Shown: positions 21,583 through 32,404 of the stretch, piece by piece
Position numbering within the stretch: position 1 is the first letter of the stretch
How the letters are laid out: each line of letters starts with the position of its first letter
Assembly: GCA_946894095.1 (NCBI GenBank)
Contig: OX335641.1
Coordinates: forward strand, 12,418,501 to 12,482,500
Source of the DNA: Incurvaria masculella
Lineage: Eukaryota > Arthropoda > Insecta > Lepidoptera > Incurvariidae
Direction of reading: 5' to 3'
Length of the DNA stretch: 64,000 bases
The notes under the pieces: model-generated
The model's database searches: none
Told to the model about the DNA's origin: nothing
Seen by the model: only the letters and a program-made list of their open reading frames with translations
Program-made: the position numbers and the translations under genes

Positions 21583-22700
21583 TTAAGGTGGCCCATCCCG
21601 CTCATCTCCCCATACAAAAAGGTGAAAGAAGATCACGCCCATATTTCTTGTCAGAGATCCAAAAATTTGCTCAAAATAGCTTTATTTGATCGAACTAGAT
21701 GTCTGATGACCATTGGCATTGTAGAACTGTGTTTGGTTTCTAAGTTATAAGGTCCGAAAGTTCGAATTTTTTGCGCGTTTTTTATACAATAACTGTGGAG
21801 GTGGATTACGCAATGATAAAGTAAGAAGATTTTAAAAAGACTAGTCATCAGACATAGCTTATTTAATCAAGATTTATAATCTATTTGGTTTTTGTTAGAT
21901 TTTTTATTACAGCGGTCGTGGTTTACTTTTAGCTATAAGTAGTTTTGAAATTAAATTTTTCGTAAATCTTACCAAATCATACACTATATTCTGGGAGGTC
22001 ACGACATTTTTGGTCACTATAAGGTAAACGGCTAAATCTGAGTTCACATGTTAGAGACCAACTCTTTGATGCTAAATATGTCGGTCAGCCCGTGCCAAGT
22101 GGTTGCGTTATCTAGATTGCCTATATAAAATAGATGTTTGTATGTACCTGCTGATGAATATACTGATTTTCTAGAAACATTGATACCTATTAATTATGCA
22201 ACAATAACCAGTCGGTTTTTTAATTAAATACCTTAATATATCTAAAGTTATATCTGTAACCTAAATCGCCTATAACTACGAAATGCAACCAAAGATTTGT
22301 TGAGTTTTGAGATTGCTAAGCAAGTATGTACTGATACTTTCATGCTCCGTTATTTGAAGCCATTTACCTTATCATACATATTTTTTGTCACCATAACTAA
22401 TTTTTCAGGCGCCTTATCTACGTAACGCAACCGCTTGGCACAGGCAGACTGACACATTTAGCTTTAGAAAGTTGGTCTTTATCCTGTAAACCCAATTTTA
22501 GCCATTTACATTATCGTTACCATTTTTGTCGCGACCTCCTAGTCTATTATGCACATTGTCTTTTTTGTGGACATGATGCAATTTCCTCATCACGGAGCCT
22601 GTCTTATTCTTTGAAACAGAGAAGGTCCCAGTGTGCGCAACAGCACGGTTTTGTACCGTGCCCGCGAATGAGTTAGGCCCGCCGGGTTGGGCCACCTTAA
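21583..22700 (-). mobile_element. TTAA-ended MITE, family 1, copy A, with nested MITE
   Basis: Ends TTAAGGTGGCCCATCCCGC ... GCGGGTTGGGCCACCTTAA (allowing small changes). The element is inverted relative to the complete 550-bp copy at 43696-44245 and is longer because another foldback element (about 21993-22542) sits inside it. No transposase frame. Confidence 0.88.
21993..22542. mobile_element. Foldback MITE nested in the TTAA element
   Basis: Long imperfect inverted arms: the left begins GGGAGGTCACGACATTTTTG and includes CCGTGCCAAGTGGTTGCGTT; the right includes AACGCAACCGCTTGGCACAG and ends CATTTTTGTCGCGACCTCC. The uninterrupted family copy at 43696 lacks this segment, which confirms insertion. 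The flanking TAT/TATT suggests a short duplication. Confidence 0.8.
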
Positions 22701-24065
22701 GAATCAGGGTTCAAGTTTTAGAGGAGACTAAATTAGAAGCGCTATTGTCGGTAGAGTCTGAAACATTTCTATTCAAGAGTTCGTAAGTGGGGCGGCGGAA
22801 TTGGGCTTCGCGGATGTGTGACAGTTCGGCGCGGGACCGGATTCCCCAACTGTGTTTATTTACATCCTTTCACATTAACCTCCCTCCGCCCCACCCCTCG
22901 CCTCCCCCGCTGCACCCCCGCCTTGCCAGTCTCGTCCCGTTTCTTATAGACTCTTCGTTCCTTTTATACCGCACTTGTATTTTATTATTTTCCCAGTGCC
23001 CCATTCACTTGACACATTTCCATGCGGAATTTGTCGTCGTACGTTTTTGTTTCATGTTATTTCCTCTCCTTTAGTTCAGAGATTCGACCCGGATTTAATT
23101 ATTGGTCGTATTGGGTCAGAATTTAAATAGTATGAATGACGTTGTCGCATATTATGTAGCTATTTAGTGAATGTGTATACATATAACTATTGCGTAAGCT
23201 AATGTTTCCTTATCTGACTAAGGCCGCTATGTTTACCTTGTTGGGCATATTTACGCTTGTTTACGTGTTTATCGGCAGTACTTTTAAATTTACTAACCTA
23301 TTTATTTCTTTTTTGTATTTTTTTATTTATTTATTTAGGAGGAAATACAGACACGAACAATGAAAGCAGTAACAATAACAAGTAATGAGAATTTGCTTGT
23401 ATCCAAAGCTATTCCTCACTGATACATAAGAATACATTAAAGAAAAGGTGGTGCATGCCGAATTACAAACTAGGAACATACATGTAAATAGGAAGAAGAT
23501 ATATAGTTGGTACATATGTTTGCTTACAATAGCTTAAGATTTCTGACAATTATATTTAAATGTACGTGTGGAGTCGAAAAACAAATCTGAGTTAATCATC
23601 TTTTCATTGTACAGCTGGCACATTCGTCTAACAGGATCTCTAACACCAGCATTTGTGCGTACGTTACTAAGGTGGAATAATGCCTTAAATCTAGTACTTC
23701 TTAACGGGGGCTTATATTTAAAAAAAACAGTGATTAAGATAATTCGTGGTGATCCCATCATGGCCTAAGATAGTCGTTGCCCTATCAATTCCTATAGGTG
23801 ATAACTCTTTACATGCTCTTAACGTTTTACTAGGTTTTTGGAATTTTTGATTCCAAAATATGGTGTCGAAATTTACGTCTGCATGTTTGAAATTTTTAAT
23901 ATACCTTTTATATTGGAAAAAAGTTGTCTTTTTACCTTAAACACATATACACGATTTCGCTAGTTTAATGGCAGTCGCCGCGCAAAATTGTGCCTTGGCC
24001 CAAAGAATGGCAAATTTCAATTTAAAAAAAAAAATTGAAACACTGGCTTCACGCCAAAGCTTACT
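22701..24065. other. Unassigned stretch
   Basis: No supported gene. A C-rich patch at about 22880-22930 and A+T-rich DNA elsewhere. Bases 23780-23870 resemble 50355-50445 (CCTATAGGTGATAACTC-like text, then GGTTTTTGGAATTTTTGATT-like text), so a degraded repeat is likely there. Confidence 0.4.
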
Positions 24066-24548
24066 TTAAGGCGCTAGGACTAGCCAACTACTCGCGCCAT
24101 ACAAATGCACTTTTTAACAAATGTAATAATATGTAGTGAGACACTTCGGCAAATCCAAATAGAACTCCAGACTGATAATGGATTGTTAATATTTTTTGAT
24201 TCCATCATTTATTTAAGTAATAATAAAAATAAAAAAGTTGATTTTTCTCATTAGAAATCTGAAAGTAATTCGATTTCTAGATATAAGCAAAAACACCATA
24301 TCTGCATAAACAAAAAATTCCATTTGCTTTTAGATTTCTACATTTAGTCAAAAAAGTTCGGAAATGGACACCGTTTCCGCAATGTATTTTGTATAGAAAA
24401 AGGAAACATACATTAACGAAAATATATTGATTCCTAGACAAGAAATCATATATTGTAAGAATGACAATTATAATCGTCAGACTTATGTAGTTAGTTAACT
24501 TGGGTTGCCTCGTCTAACTTTGCGATTTGGCTAGTACCAGGGCCTTAA
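24066..24548 (+). mobile_element. TTAA-ended MITE, family 2, copy 1
   Basis: Begins TTAAGGCGCTAGGACTAGCC and ends TTGGCTAGTACCAGGGCCTTAA. The interior is close to the copies at 30498-30978 and 50585-51064. Some internal differences make this the most diverged of the three. Confidence 0.88.
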
Positions 24549-25217
24549 TGAAATAGAGTTCCATAATGATAATCACGGTTAGAAATATATTTTGTGGTTA
24601 TATGTAAGTTCAACATGGTTTCTTTTTCACGCTTTTATTTTATTATCTTTTCTGCATAATTCTATTGTATAACAAGTTTAATCTGTGCCCACGCATTTGA
24701 TGTTCGCGAAAGTGCGAAACTATTGCTATGTACTAAACTTATATTTTTAGTACCGCTTGTTGTTTGATTTTTAAGAAACGCATTACAATTTAATACCATC
24801 TCAGTATTCAGCGTTTAAAAAGGTCTTTTTTTATTTTTTTATTTATTAAGGTTCATCCGCACATAATTGTTCCAGTACATAATCGAAACTATCTATAATT
24901 ACGGACGAACACAACATGCACAATGAGTTACGCTATTTTGTTTACAAAATTAAATAAGTAGCTTTGACTCTAATAAAAGAAAGAAAATTAAATAAAATAA
25001 ATAATAAGTAAAAAAAACATAAGTAACAAAAAATAAAAACTAAGAAAAAACTAAGAACTTACTGAGAACTTGGCAATGTGCTTAGCGACTTTTTGAATGA
25101 GTTTAACGAAGTCTTGTGTAGGTACCTACATTATTACGCTGTTCTATATGTATATATACCTTCTTTTAAAACAATTAGTATTGTAATACCTATGCACCAT
25201 TGGATGGAATATATATG
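24549..25217. other. Unassigned A+T-rich stretch
   Basis: Homopolymer-rich, with no supported gene or element. Confidence 0.4.
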
Positions 25218-25404
25218 GATCTCATTAATTTTAGTTTCAGCGACATCTACATTTGAAGCATTGTAATCATTTTTTAAATAATCTGAAAAATATTGGTCGT
25301 GACATTCGTCGGAAGCAGGACTTTAATACTTTTTCAGATTATTTTCAAAAATCTGATTACAATGCTTTAAATGTAGATATCGCTGAAACTCAAATTAATG
25401 AGAT
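25218..25404. repeat. Foldback hairpin with arms of about 80 bases
   Basis: The left arm (ATCTCATTAATTTTAGTTTC, then ACATCTACATTTGAAGCATT, then TTTAAATAATCTGAAAAAT) pairs with the right arm ending GCTGAAACTCAAATTAATGA. A few mismatches and a loop of about 35 bases. Probably a MITE relic. Confidence 0.75.
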
Positions 25405-25734
25405 AACGGTAATGTCGTATCCATTAAATACATAAAATTATTAATATACATATGTACATATCTATAAATGATCTATAAATAATGAGTTACGCGCAAGTTG
25501 TCACTGTGACCCTAGCGACGGCACCCGCGCACCGTGCATGAATGAACAGTAGGTCGGCAGAGATAGCAAGTAAATTGATTAGGCACGCTCGCTATCTGCA
25601 CAACAAACAAATCCATCTGGTGTCGAATATCGGAGTTCGTCCGTTGGTTCATCCGTCCGTCCGACACTCCGACTTTACCGAACGACAATAATTAATTGAC
25701 TCGTCGTTCGTTATCGCCGCTATATTGACGTTAG

Positions 25735-26300
25735 CCTCGCCGGGGCCGCGTTCGAATCAACATTTCCATAAAAACTTTGTGGCGGCTCGGGCGCGACGCG
25801 GACGGTTGCGAGCGCGCTCGTCGGCGCGGCAATAAACCGGCGCGGCGGAGCGAGGCGAGAGCGGGACGGAGAGCGGGCGGCGAACGCGTGCGAGTGGGAC
25901 GCCGCCGGAGATAATGGACTCCGGCACGGAGCGACTTCGCCTCGAACGCGGCAAAAACATTATCGGGCCCCGCGCGCCCCGCGCACCCCTCGCACCCCCC
26001 GTCGCCCGTCCGACGGTGCCTCTCGTATTCGAACTAACCTCGCGGCGAGTGGGGCGCGCGAGTCGGTGGCGCGCCGCGAGGAACGACGCTTCGTACCTCG
26101 GTTCGCTTTAGAAAGTTTCGGTGTTTTGACGCTATTTGGAGATTTCTTAGCTCTTTGTCGAATGTGAGCGTCGCTTTACGCAAATCGTGTTTACCGTTCG
26201 GATAATCGAGAATCGCCGCCGACTGATTTACGAGGCTGGAGATTGCGAGGGAAGTGCGGAGCGGGACGGCGCGGGCGGTGGCGGCGCGACTCTATGTTAT
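25735..26300. other. GC-rich, CG-dense island
   Basis: Strongly GC-rich between A+T-rich flanks, with short frames open on both strands (for example 25914-26111, R/A/P-rich). No domain and no clear splice context. It could be a promoter or untranslated first exon; this is inference. Confidence 0.4.
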
Positions 26301-26714
26301 GTCATGTAGGTATGTTTGTATATACACATTGTACGGATGTAGTTGTCCGTCGAACGGATCCCGTATAATGTAATGATGGTTGTGTTATGATTGCGTTGCA
26401 CATTTATTTTTATTTTGTTTGGACGGCTCGCCATTGTTCGTGCGGTGCCGTTAGAGTTCCCTTTATAGACTTTGTATGACTGCGCGCCAACCTTCCGTTG
26501 ATGGGAATGTTGAAAGCGGGCACTATGTGACTACGGAGGATAAATAGGTACTCGGTCACGTTTGAGATAGTATGGTGATAGCCACATTTTATTTTAACCT
26601 GCTGTTTTTGCAACGATACGAGTTGCTTGCTCTTTCTTATGAATCCTCACGGACTGGACATTGATGGCAAACATACCGTTATATTAGCCTATAAACCACA
26701 AAAACTTTCTAAAT

Positions 26715-26968
26715 AATTAAGTGCCATCCCAGGATCTTCCCTTTATGAGAACGGCTAACATTGAACTGGATGAAAAATTAGGACAATGTTGCAATGACGC
26801 TTCGACCAGCTTTCATCCAAATGCGATGGCACCAATCCAGGCGGGCAGGAGATCTACAGTTTTACACGGATACCGAACCGATTCGACGAATTCACTTATC
26901 CAGCTCAGAAAGAGAATGGAAATGGTTCATGCACGAGGTGGGAATGAACCCACGACCGCATACCAATG
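26715..26968 (-). mobile_element. SINE with tRNA-like head, copy
   Basis: The body landmarks are CAGGATCTTCCCTTTATGAG, ACATTGAACTGGATGAAAAA, CATCCAAATGCGATGGCACC and GAGATCTACAGTTTTACACG. On the - strand the head has a B-box-like GGTTCATTCC at 26941-26950. It lacks the 5S segment seen at 9022-9062. Confidence 0.75.
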
Positions 26969-26993
26969 ACAAGATTTCACACATAAAATCCAG

Positions 26994-27185
26994 GTTTTTT
27001 TTTTTACGGGAGCCCCCTTTAATTTTGGTTTCATTACACCTATTTTTTTTATAGCGGCAAATTAATACAAACTCTGTAAAAAAATCTGCTGCCTAGCTAT
27101 TACTGTTCATGAGCTACAGCCCTGTGACCGACGGACGGACGGACGGACGGAAAGCGGAGGCTTAGTAATAGGGTTCCGTTAGCGC
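26994..27185 (+). repeat. Lepidopteran interspersed repeat with GGAC microsatellite, copy 3
   Basis: 3' part of the element at 5846: ACGGGAGCCCCCTTTAATTT, TATAGCGGCAAATTAATAC, GAGCTACAGCCCTGTGACC, five GGAC units, and GGAGGCTTAGTAATAGGGTT. The 5' end is missing. Confidence 0.8.
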
Positions 27186-27439
27186 TCTTTGTGCCAACGG
27201 AATGCGGTGGTACCGATTTTATGAAAAACCGTTATGGGTGGCTGTGCTGAGGACTCAGGGTGCTCAGGAAAGCCAAAAACACCTGGCCTCGCGAAACCAC
27301 GCTCAGCGAGGCACCATGCCAGCGGACTTGCGGACTATCGCTGAGCTATCGAGCTTGTTCAAATTACGCTTGAAGATTCCCAGGTTATAGGTATGAGGCA
27401 GGGCACGCGCGCCGGCACACAGTTCCATATCCTGACGGC

Positions 27440-27610
27440 GCGGCAGATAAATTAGTTACCTACCACCTATAAGACGACCTACAGTTTAACATGGGTTCCG
27501 AACCATGGAACAGCTCACCTTCGTGCCGAGTTCTCAGGAAGGGGTGCATGAACGGACGGTGATTTGAATCCAGACCTCTGGGATGGAAGGAAAGTCAAGG
27601 CACGTCAAGC
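27440..27610 (-). repeat. Partial SINE, tRNA-like head
   Basis: Matches the body near the head: CCTACCACCTATAAGACGAC, CTACAGTTTAACATGGGTTC, CGAACCATGGAACAGCTCAC. The head has a B-box-like GGATTCAAATC on the - strand (27561-27572). Confidence 0.7.
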
Positions 27611-27658
27611 CACGATCGGAATTACAATGTTGGGTTTACAAATTTGACAATCAATATA

Positions 27659-28943
27659 TTAGGTTGGGGAAAAAGTTTCTTCGCATTTTTTAAGAAAATT
27701 CAAAACATTTTTTAATATGGTTTATTTACATTTAACTAAAGTATGTATGTACCATTTTGTTCGATAACTTTTTGCCATCTTGTAGGTAGGGACATGATCC
27801 CATTGCCATAGAAATATTGGGACTTCTGATCAATATACCGCGACAAGTGGTTTTGGCAGTCCTCTCGTGATGTTAACCTGACACTGCCTAAAGAATTCTG
27901 AAGAGACCTAAACAGGTGGAAATCTGAAGGTGCAAGGTCAGGACTATACGGCGGATGCATTAACACCTCCCAGCCAAAGTCTCTTAGTTTTTGCTGAGTG
28001 GCTAAAGATGTGTGAGGTCTAGCGTTATCATGATGAAAAACCACACCCCTTCTGTTGATTAATTCCGGCCGCTTTCTCTCAACTTCTTGCTTTAATCTCA
28101 TCAGTTGTTCGCAGTAGAGTTCAGAATCGATAGTCCTGCCTGGTGGTAACAGCTCATAATGAATAATGCCCTTCCAATCCCACCACACACACAGCATCAC
28201 CTTGTTGCGAGTTAACCCGGGTTTCGCCACAGTCTGTGAAGCTTGACCGGCCTTTGACCACGACCTTTTTCGCACGTTCTTGTCGTACGTGATCCACTTT
28301 TCATCACCAGTTATTAGCTTCTTCAAAAATGGTTCGGTTTCATTACGTCGTAATAAAGAATCACAAATGAGTACACGGTTCATTAGGTTTCTTTCAGTGA
28401 GCTCGTGAGGTACCCAAATATCGAGCTTTTTTGTGTACCCAGTTTTTTTCAAATGCGCCAAAACTGTTTTGTGGTCAATTCCTAGTTCTTCAGCTACGTC
28501 GTAACTACTGATATGCCGATCTTGCTCCACTTTTTCAAAAATGGCATCCATTTTATCCGTAATAGGGCGACCAGAGCGACGTGCATCTTTGACATCAAAA
28601 TTTCCGGATTGAAAACGCTTAAACCAAATTTGTGCTACTCTCACAGACACTGCACTAGGTCCATAAACATCGCAAATTTTTTTCGCGGCTTGCGTTGCAT
28701 TTTTACCTTTTTTGTAGTAAAATTTTAAAATGTATCGAATTTCTTCATTAGATTCACTCATTTTGACAGTACGAAAAACAAATGAGAATCACACATTTTC
28801 CTAATTTGAATTTGGAATTATGTTCTTTAAAATTTAAACTTTCAATGATACCAAAACCAGCCAGATACAAATAGTATAGCCAAAGAGATTTTATTACAAG
28901 TTCATACATACTATAATGCGAAAAGACTTTTTCCCCGACCTAT
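27659..28943 (-). mobile_element. mariner transposon, full length, intact transposase
   Basis: 1285-bp Tc1/mariner element. Terminal inverted repeats are TTAGGTTGGGGAAAAAGTTT at the left and, at the right on the other strand, ATAGGTCGGGGAAAAAGTC. The ends sit in TA-rich flanks consistent with TA target duplication. It carries one uninterrupted transposase gene on the - strand, and its TIRs match the second copy at 61319-62623, which is inverted relative to it. Structure and intact frame suggest recent arrival. Confidence 0.95.
27736..28761 (-). CDS. mariner transposase, 341 aa
   Basis: Encodes a DD34D transposase that cuts and pastes the surrounding element at TA sites. The N-terminal half (about residues 1-115) holds two helix-turn-helix-type DNA-binding segments, including VRVAQIWFKRFQSGNFDVKD at 40-59 and YDVAEELGIDHKTVLAHL at 87-104. 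The linker WVPHEL at 116-121 is the mariner signature. Catalytic Asp residues are D153 (TGDEKW), D245 (HHDNARPH) and D280 (YSPDLAPSDFHLF), with 34 residues between the last two. The length of 341 aa is near the usual 345 aa of the family and there is no internal stop. The start is the ATG just inside the TIR-proximal leader. Whether it is active cannot be told from sequence alone. It is encoded antisense to osa. Confidence 0.95.
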   Translation of the reverse strand: MSESNEEIRYILKFYYKKGKNATQAAKKICDVYGPSAVSVRVAQIWFKRFQSGNFDVKDARRSGRPITDKMDAIFEKVEQDRHISSYDVAEELGIDHKTVLAHLKKTGYTKKLDIWVPHELTERNLMNRVLICDSLLRRNETEPFLKKLITGDEKWITYDKNVRKRSWSKAGQASQTVAKPGLTRNKVMLCVWWDWKGIIHYELLPPGRTIDSELYCEQLMRLKQEVERKRPELINRRGVVFHHDNARPHTSLATQQKLRDFGWEVLMHPPYSPDLAPSDFHLFRSLQNSLGSVRLTSREDCQNHLSRYIDQKSQYFYGNGIMSLPTRWQKVIEQNGTYIL

Positions 28944-29383
28944 TATATATGTATATTGTCAATACTTTTTCCTTGCTAACATTATCCTACATTTTTAAAA
29001 TCTAAAATACGCCATTATCCTAATATTGTGGATATATCTAGTCGATTCAAACCTTTATTTAAATACGTTCTTTACTTTGAGAGGAGCGTTTACCGTATCG
29101 ACGGGACGAACATAAAATGTTTGACAGTTACAAAACCCATACACATTTTGTATGAGAAAATGTTTTTATTTTTTATTTTATTTAAATTTTTCGTAAATTT
29201 TCCAATGTCATAGTTATTCTGCTATTCGAGACTGAGACTTACAACAAATAAAAAAACATGAAAATCGGTCCAGCCGTTCTCGAGTTATAAATGTTCGAAC
29301 AAACCCGACTTGGTTTTATATATTAAGATTTATTTATTTGGAAACACTAACAGGTACACACATGCATGCAAACGAAAGTAAAT
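28944..29383. other. Unassigned A+T-rich stretch with a dispersed-repeat end
   Basis: No gene. Bases 29255-29335 (GAAAATCGGTCCAGCCGTTC followed by TCGAGTTATAAATG) match the 3' part of a common lepidopteran repeat. Confidence 0.45.
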
Positions 29384-29695
29384 TTAAGGTGGCCCTTCCC
29401 GGCGGGACTAACTCATTCTGTTGCGCTCTCGGTTGCGCTCTGGGATCTTCTCTGTTTCAAAGAAAAAGACAGGCTCCGTGATGAGTAAGATGCAACATGT
29501 TCACAAAGCAGAAAATGCGCATAGTATTTGATTTGGTAAGATTTACGAAACATTTAATTACAAAACGACTTATAGCTAAATGTAAACCACGACCGCTGTA
29601 GTAAAAAAATTAACAAAAACCAAATCGATTATAAAAATTTTCATGAAACAAGCTATGCCTGTTGACTAATATTTTTTAGATAAATGTCTAATCAA
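29384..29695 (+). mobile_element. TTAA-ended MITE, family 1, partial copy C
   Basis: Starts TTAAGGTGGCCCTTCCCGGC and follows the family (GACAGGCTCCGTGATGAG, ACAAAACGACTTATAGCTAA, ACCACGACCGCTGTAGTA). It stops near the centre; the right half is missing, replaced by the neighbouring element at about 29715. Confidence 0.8.
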
Positions 29696-29717
29696 GAAAT
29701 ATGTAAGCTGTTAATCC

Positions 29718-30338
29718 GTAAAGGACAATGCCCAAATCCAGGCCCCTTAGAAATAATTCTTGTCTTTCATTGACACATATGCGATAATTTATATTTGTTA
29801 TTTAAACATATTTTAAACTATCTGAATCCCCATTTTTCACGGCCGGTTACTCGTTAAATAATTAAAAGGAATCATTCACAATTACTTCTTTTCCTACTAA
29901 CAATATGAATAAGACAAGGACAGAACAGGAAATCGCATAGTACTTCCGTTGTTACATGACGTGTTCGGGTAGCCTACTCCATGCCATTTCGTCAGGTAAG
30001 GGAGAGCAAAAGGCGTAAATACGTATGTAACATTATTCCTAGAACCAATGTGAAGGATTGTTGCTTATGAAATATCAAAGAGACATGAAACTCTCACCAT
30101 TTGTATTGCGTATCGACTGGATCATTTTGCTCTACGCTGAGCTCTCTGGGGTCTATTAAACATTCATAATCTCAAAACCGCATTTTGTCAATAACTTCAA
30201 AATGGCAATGAATTTGGTCTTCAAAATTCATAACTAGAAAAGTTATATTATTTGCTAAATTTTAACACTGGTTTGGAAGATAGACACTAAAATTTTGAGG
30301 GGCCCAAAATGTATTGGGCAATGGGCATTCTCCTTTAA
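29718..30338 (-). mobile_element. MITE, AAAGGAGAATGCCC family, copy 1
   Basis: The ends are AAAGGACAATGCCCAAATCC at the left and GGGCAATGGGCATTCTCCTTT at the right (inverted partners). Internal text (CTATCTGAATCCCCATTTTT, GAAATATCAAAGAGACATGA, CATAATCTCAAAACCGCATT) is the reverse complement of the copy at 42636-43230. Confidence 0.85.
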
Positions 30339-30497
30339 GTAAAAATATAAAGTTGTCAGTTATGCAAAATATTGATGATAATTTTATGATACAAACACAC
30401 CTAATGATTTTTGAATGCAAACTACATATAAATATACTCACATCGACAAAGTTTCAACGCAGTTTATCGTTGATTTATCTACAATTGGAAAAAAATA

Positions 30498-30978
30498 TTA
30501 AGGCGCTAGGACTAGCCAACTACTCGCGCCATACAAATGCACTTTTTAACAAATGTAATAATATGTAGTGAAACGCTTCAGCAAATCCAAATAGAACTCC
30601 AGACTGATAATGGATTGTTAATATTTTTTTATTCCATCATTTATTTAAATAATAATAAAAATAAAAAAAAGTTGATTTTTCTCATTAGAAATCTGAAAGT
30701 CATTCGATTTCTAGATATAAGCAAAAACAGCATATATGCATAAACAAAAAATTCCATTTGCTTTTAGATTTCTACATTTAGTCAAAAAAGTTCGGAAATG
30801 GACACCGTTTCCGCAATGTATTTTGTATAGAAAAAGGAAACATACATTAACGAAAATCATTCGATTCCTAGACAAGGAATCATATATTGTAAGGATGACA
30901 CTTATAATCGTCAGACTTAGTTAGTTTACTTGGGGTGCCTCGTCTAACTTTGCGATTTGGCTAGTAACAGGCCCTTAA
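30498..30978 (+). mobile_element. TTAA-ended MITE, family 2, copy 2
   Basis: 481 bp from TTAAGGCGCTAGGACTAGCC to TTGGCTAGTAACAGGCCCTTAA. Nearly identical to the inverted copy at 50585-51064, including a chance 62-codon frame, which points to very recent duplication or transposition. Confidence 0.92.
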
Positions 30979-31625
30979 AGTGAAAAATAACCTCCGATCA
31001 TTATCTGCAATCTGCTTGTAGTGACGACAATCTATAGTTGTGTACATACGAGCATGTATACACATGTAGGTATGACGACGCTGCAAAACTGTTTCCGTTG
31101 AGCGACCTGTCAGATAAGTAGGTCGGAATTCCCTCACATGAATCACTGCCCGCTGCGTACAAACATATGTATACATACGTTGATTCGATACGCATCTATA
31201 AACACATGCATGTGTACCGTGACATTGTCGACGTCAAGACCTTGCAGTAAAACTGATGTGGGAATGATTTCTCTTTCCAGTGTAATTTAATTTATTTATT
31301 GGCTTACAAATAGGATTAAATCACAATTATTAATTTATTTATTTTCGGCGAAAAAACCGTGCATTTTACAATAAATTATTAATAAAATAGAAAGAACAAA
31401 AAACACCAAAAACATATTCGCAAATAAAGCCAAATAAAAAGTTACAAACTTTATAAAAAGAAAAAGAATACCAGAAACAAAAACAAAAAAAAGCATTAAG
31501 AAAACAAAAACATGTAAAATAACACTAGCTTATGAAACAGGCAAAGAAAACACTAATTAATACTTAGATGACTAAGAATTAATAGATTACATGAAGAAGA
31601 AAGCGACAAAACTGATCAGGAAACT
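30979..31625. other. Unassigned A+T-rich stretch
   Basis: No gene supported. Bases 31290-31560 are very A-rich. Confidence 0.4.
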
Positions 31626-31884
31626 GATCAGGGGGCCCATTCAGGTAAGAGTGAGTTCGAATTCGTCGCTACATAACAACTCACTTTTTTAAATAGTTCT
31701 TGTTTCCACACACACATCATGTTACACGAAAATCATTTTAGTTTGGTAAAAATCTGGTTTTTCCATAAATACGTTTGATGGATAAATGACAGTTCCGTTT
31801 TTTACATAATAATATATTTCCCAGCTATTTTTAGGTTAACTCACTCCCGAACTCGAGCTCACTCTTACCTGAATGGCCTGTAGG
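31626..31884. mobile_element. MITE with GGGCCCATTCAGGTAAGAG ends
   Basis: Left TIR GGGCCCATTCAGGTAAGAGT then GAGTTCGAATTC; right TIR GAACTCGAGCTCACTCTTAC then CTGAATGGCC. The inside shares ATAATATATTTCCCAGC with a truncated relative at 38560-38745. Confidence 0.82.
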
Positions 31885-32247
31885 CACCTACATATGAGTG
31901 AATCGACAGCGACAATACAATAATATACAATACAATTAAAAAAAATACATTAGGCAAGTGGTAACAACACTGAGAAAACTAAAAGGAACTAGAAACCTGG
32001 CACATCTACGACGCTCTGAATTTGCGTTGATCGTGCACACATTGTCCTCCACATGCCTATTCGACTTATGTCGTCGATGCTACATGAGCCATCGACGACA
32101 CAAGTCCAGTAGCACCCTCCGGTCGGGTTTGTTGCGCACGTCCCTTCCTCCCGCTTTACCTCCGTGCGATGCGAGCGCTTCAAAGCGAGTGTTACTAGAC
32201 TTTTGAATGCGACCGTACTAATGGTACGTTGTTTATGTTGTCGACAG
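31885..32247. other. Sequence just upstream of the first recognised osa exon
   Basis: No additional exon recognised. It ends with GTTTATGTTGTCGACAG, a plausible 3' splice site for the exon at 32248. Confidence 0.4.
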
Positions 32248-32404
32248 GAGCTGACCGGCCAGAACAGCAATGACTCGTCGGGAGGCAGCGGCGGCGGCGG
32301 CGGCGGAGGTGGCGGCGGCGGCGCGCGCGCCACCACGCCGCACCTGAGGCCTACCCCCAGCCCCACCGGATCCAGCGGCTCGCGGTCCATGTCCCCGGCT
32401 GTCG
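32248..32404 (+). CDS. osa: osa exon A (low-complexity N-terminal region)
   Basis: Follows a CGACAG acceptor and ends before GTGAGTCC. Encodes ELTGQNSNDSSGG, a glycine run made of GGC repeats, then RPTPSPTGSSGSRSMSPAV. The ends match conserved stretches of fly Osa (GQNSNDSS, RPTPSPTGSSGSRSMSPAV); the glycine run is of variable length in the family. Ends in phase 1; the next exon supplies GT to make Gly. The upstream exon was not found in the window. Confidence 0.92.

Noticed and set aside
30736..30924. A 62-codon frame identical at 30736-30924 (+) and 50639-50827 (-)
   Set aside because: Both lie inside copies of the same non-coding TTAA MITE; identity reflects recent transposition, and the third copy (24066-24548) does not keep the frame.
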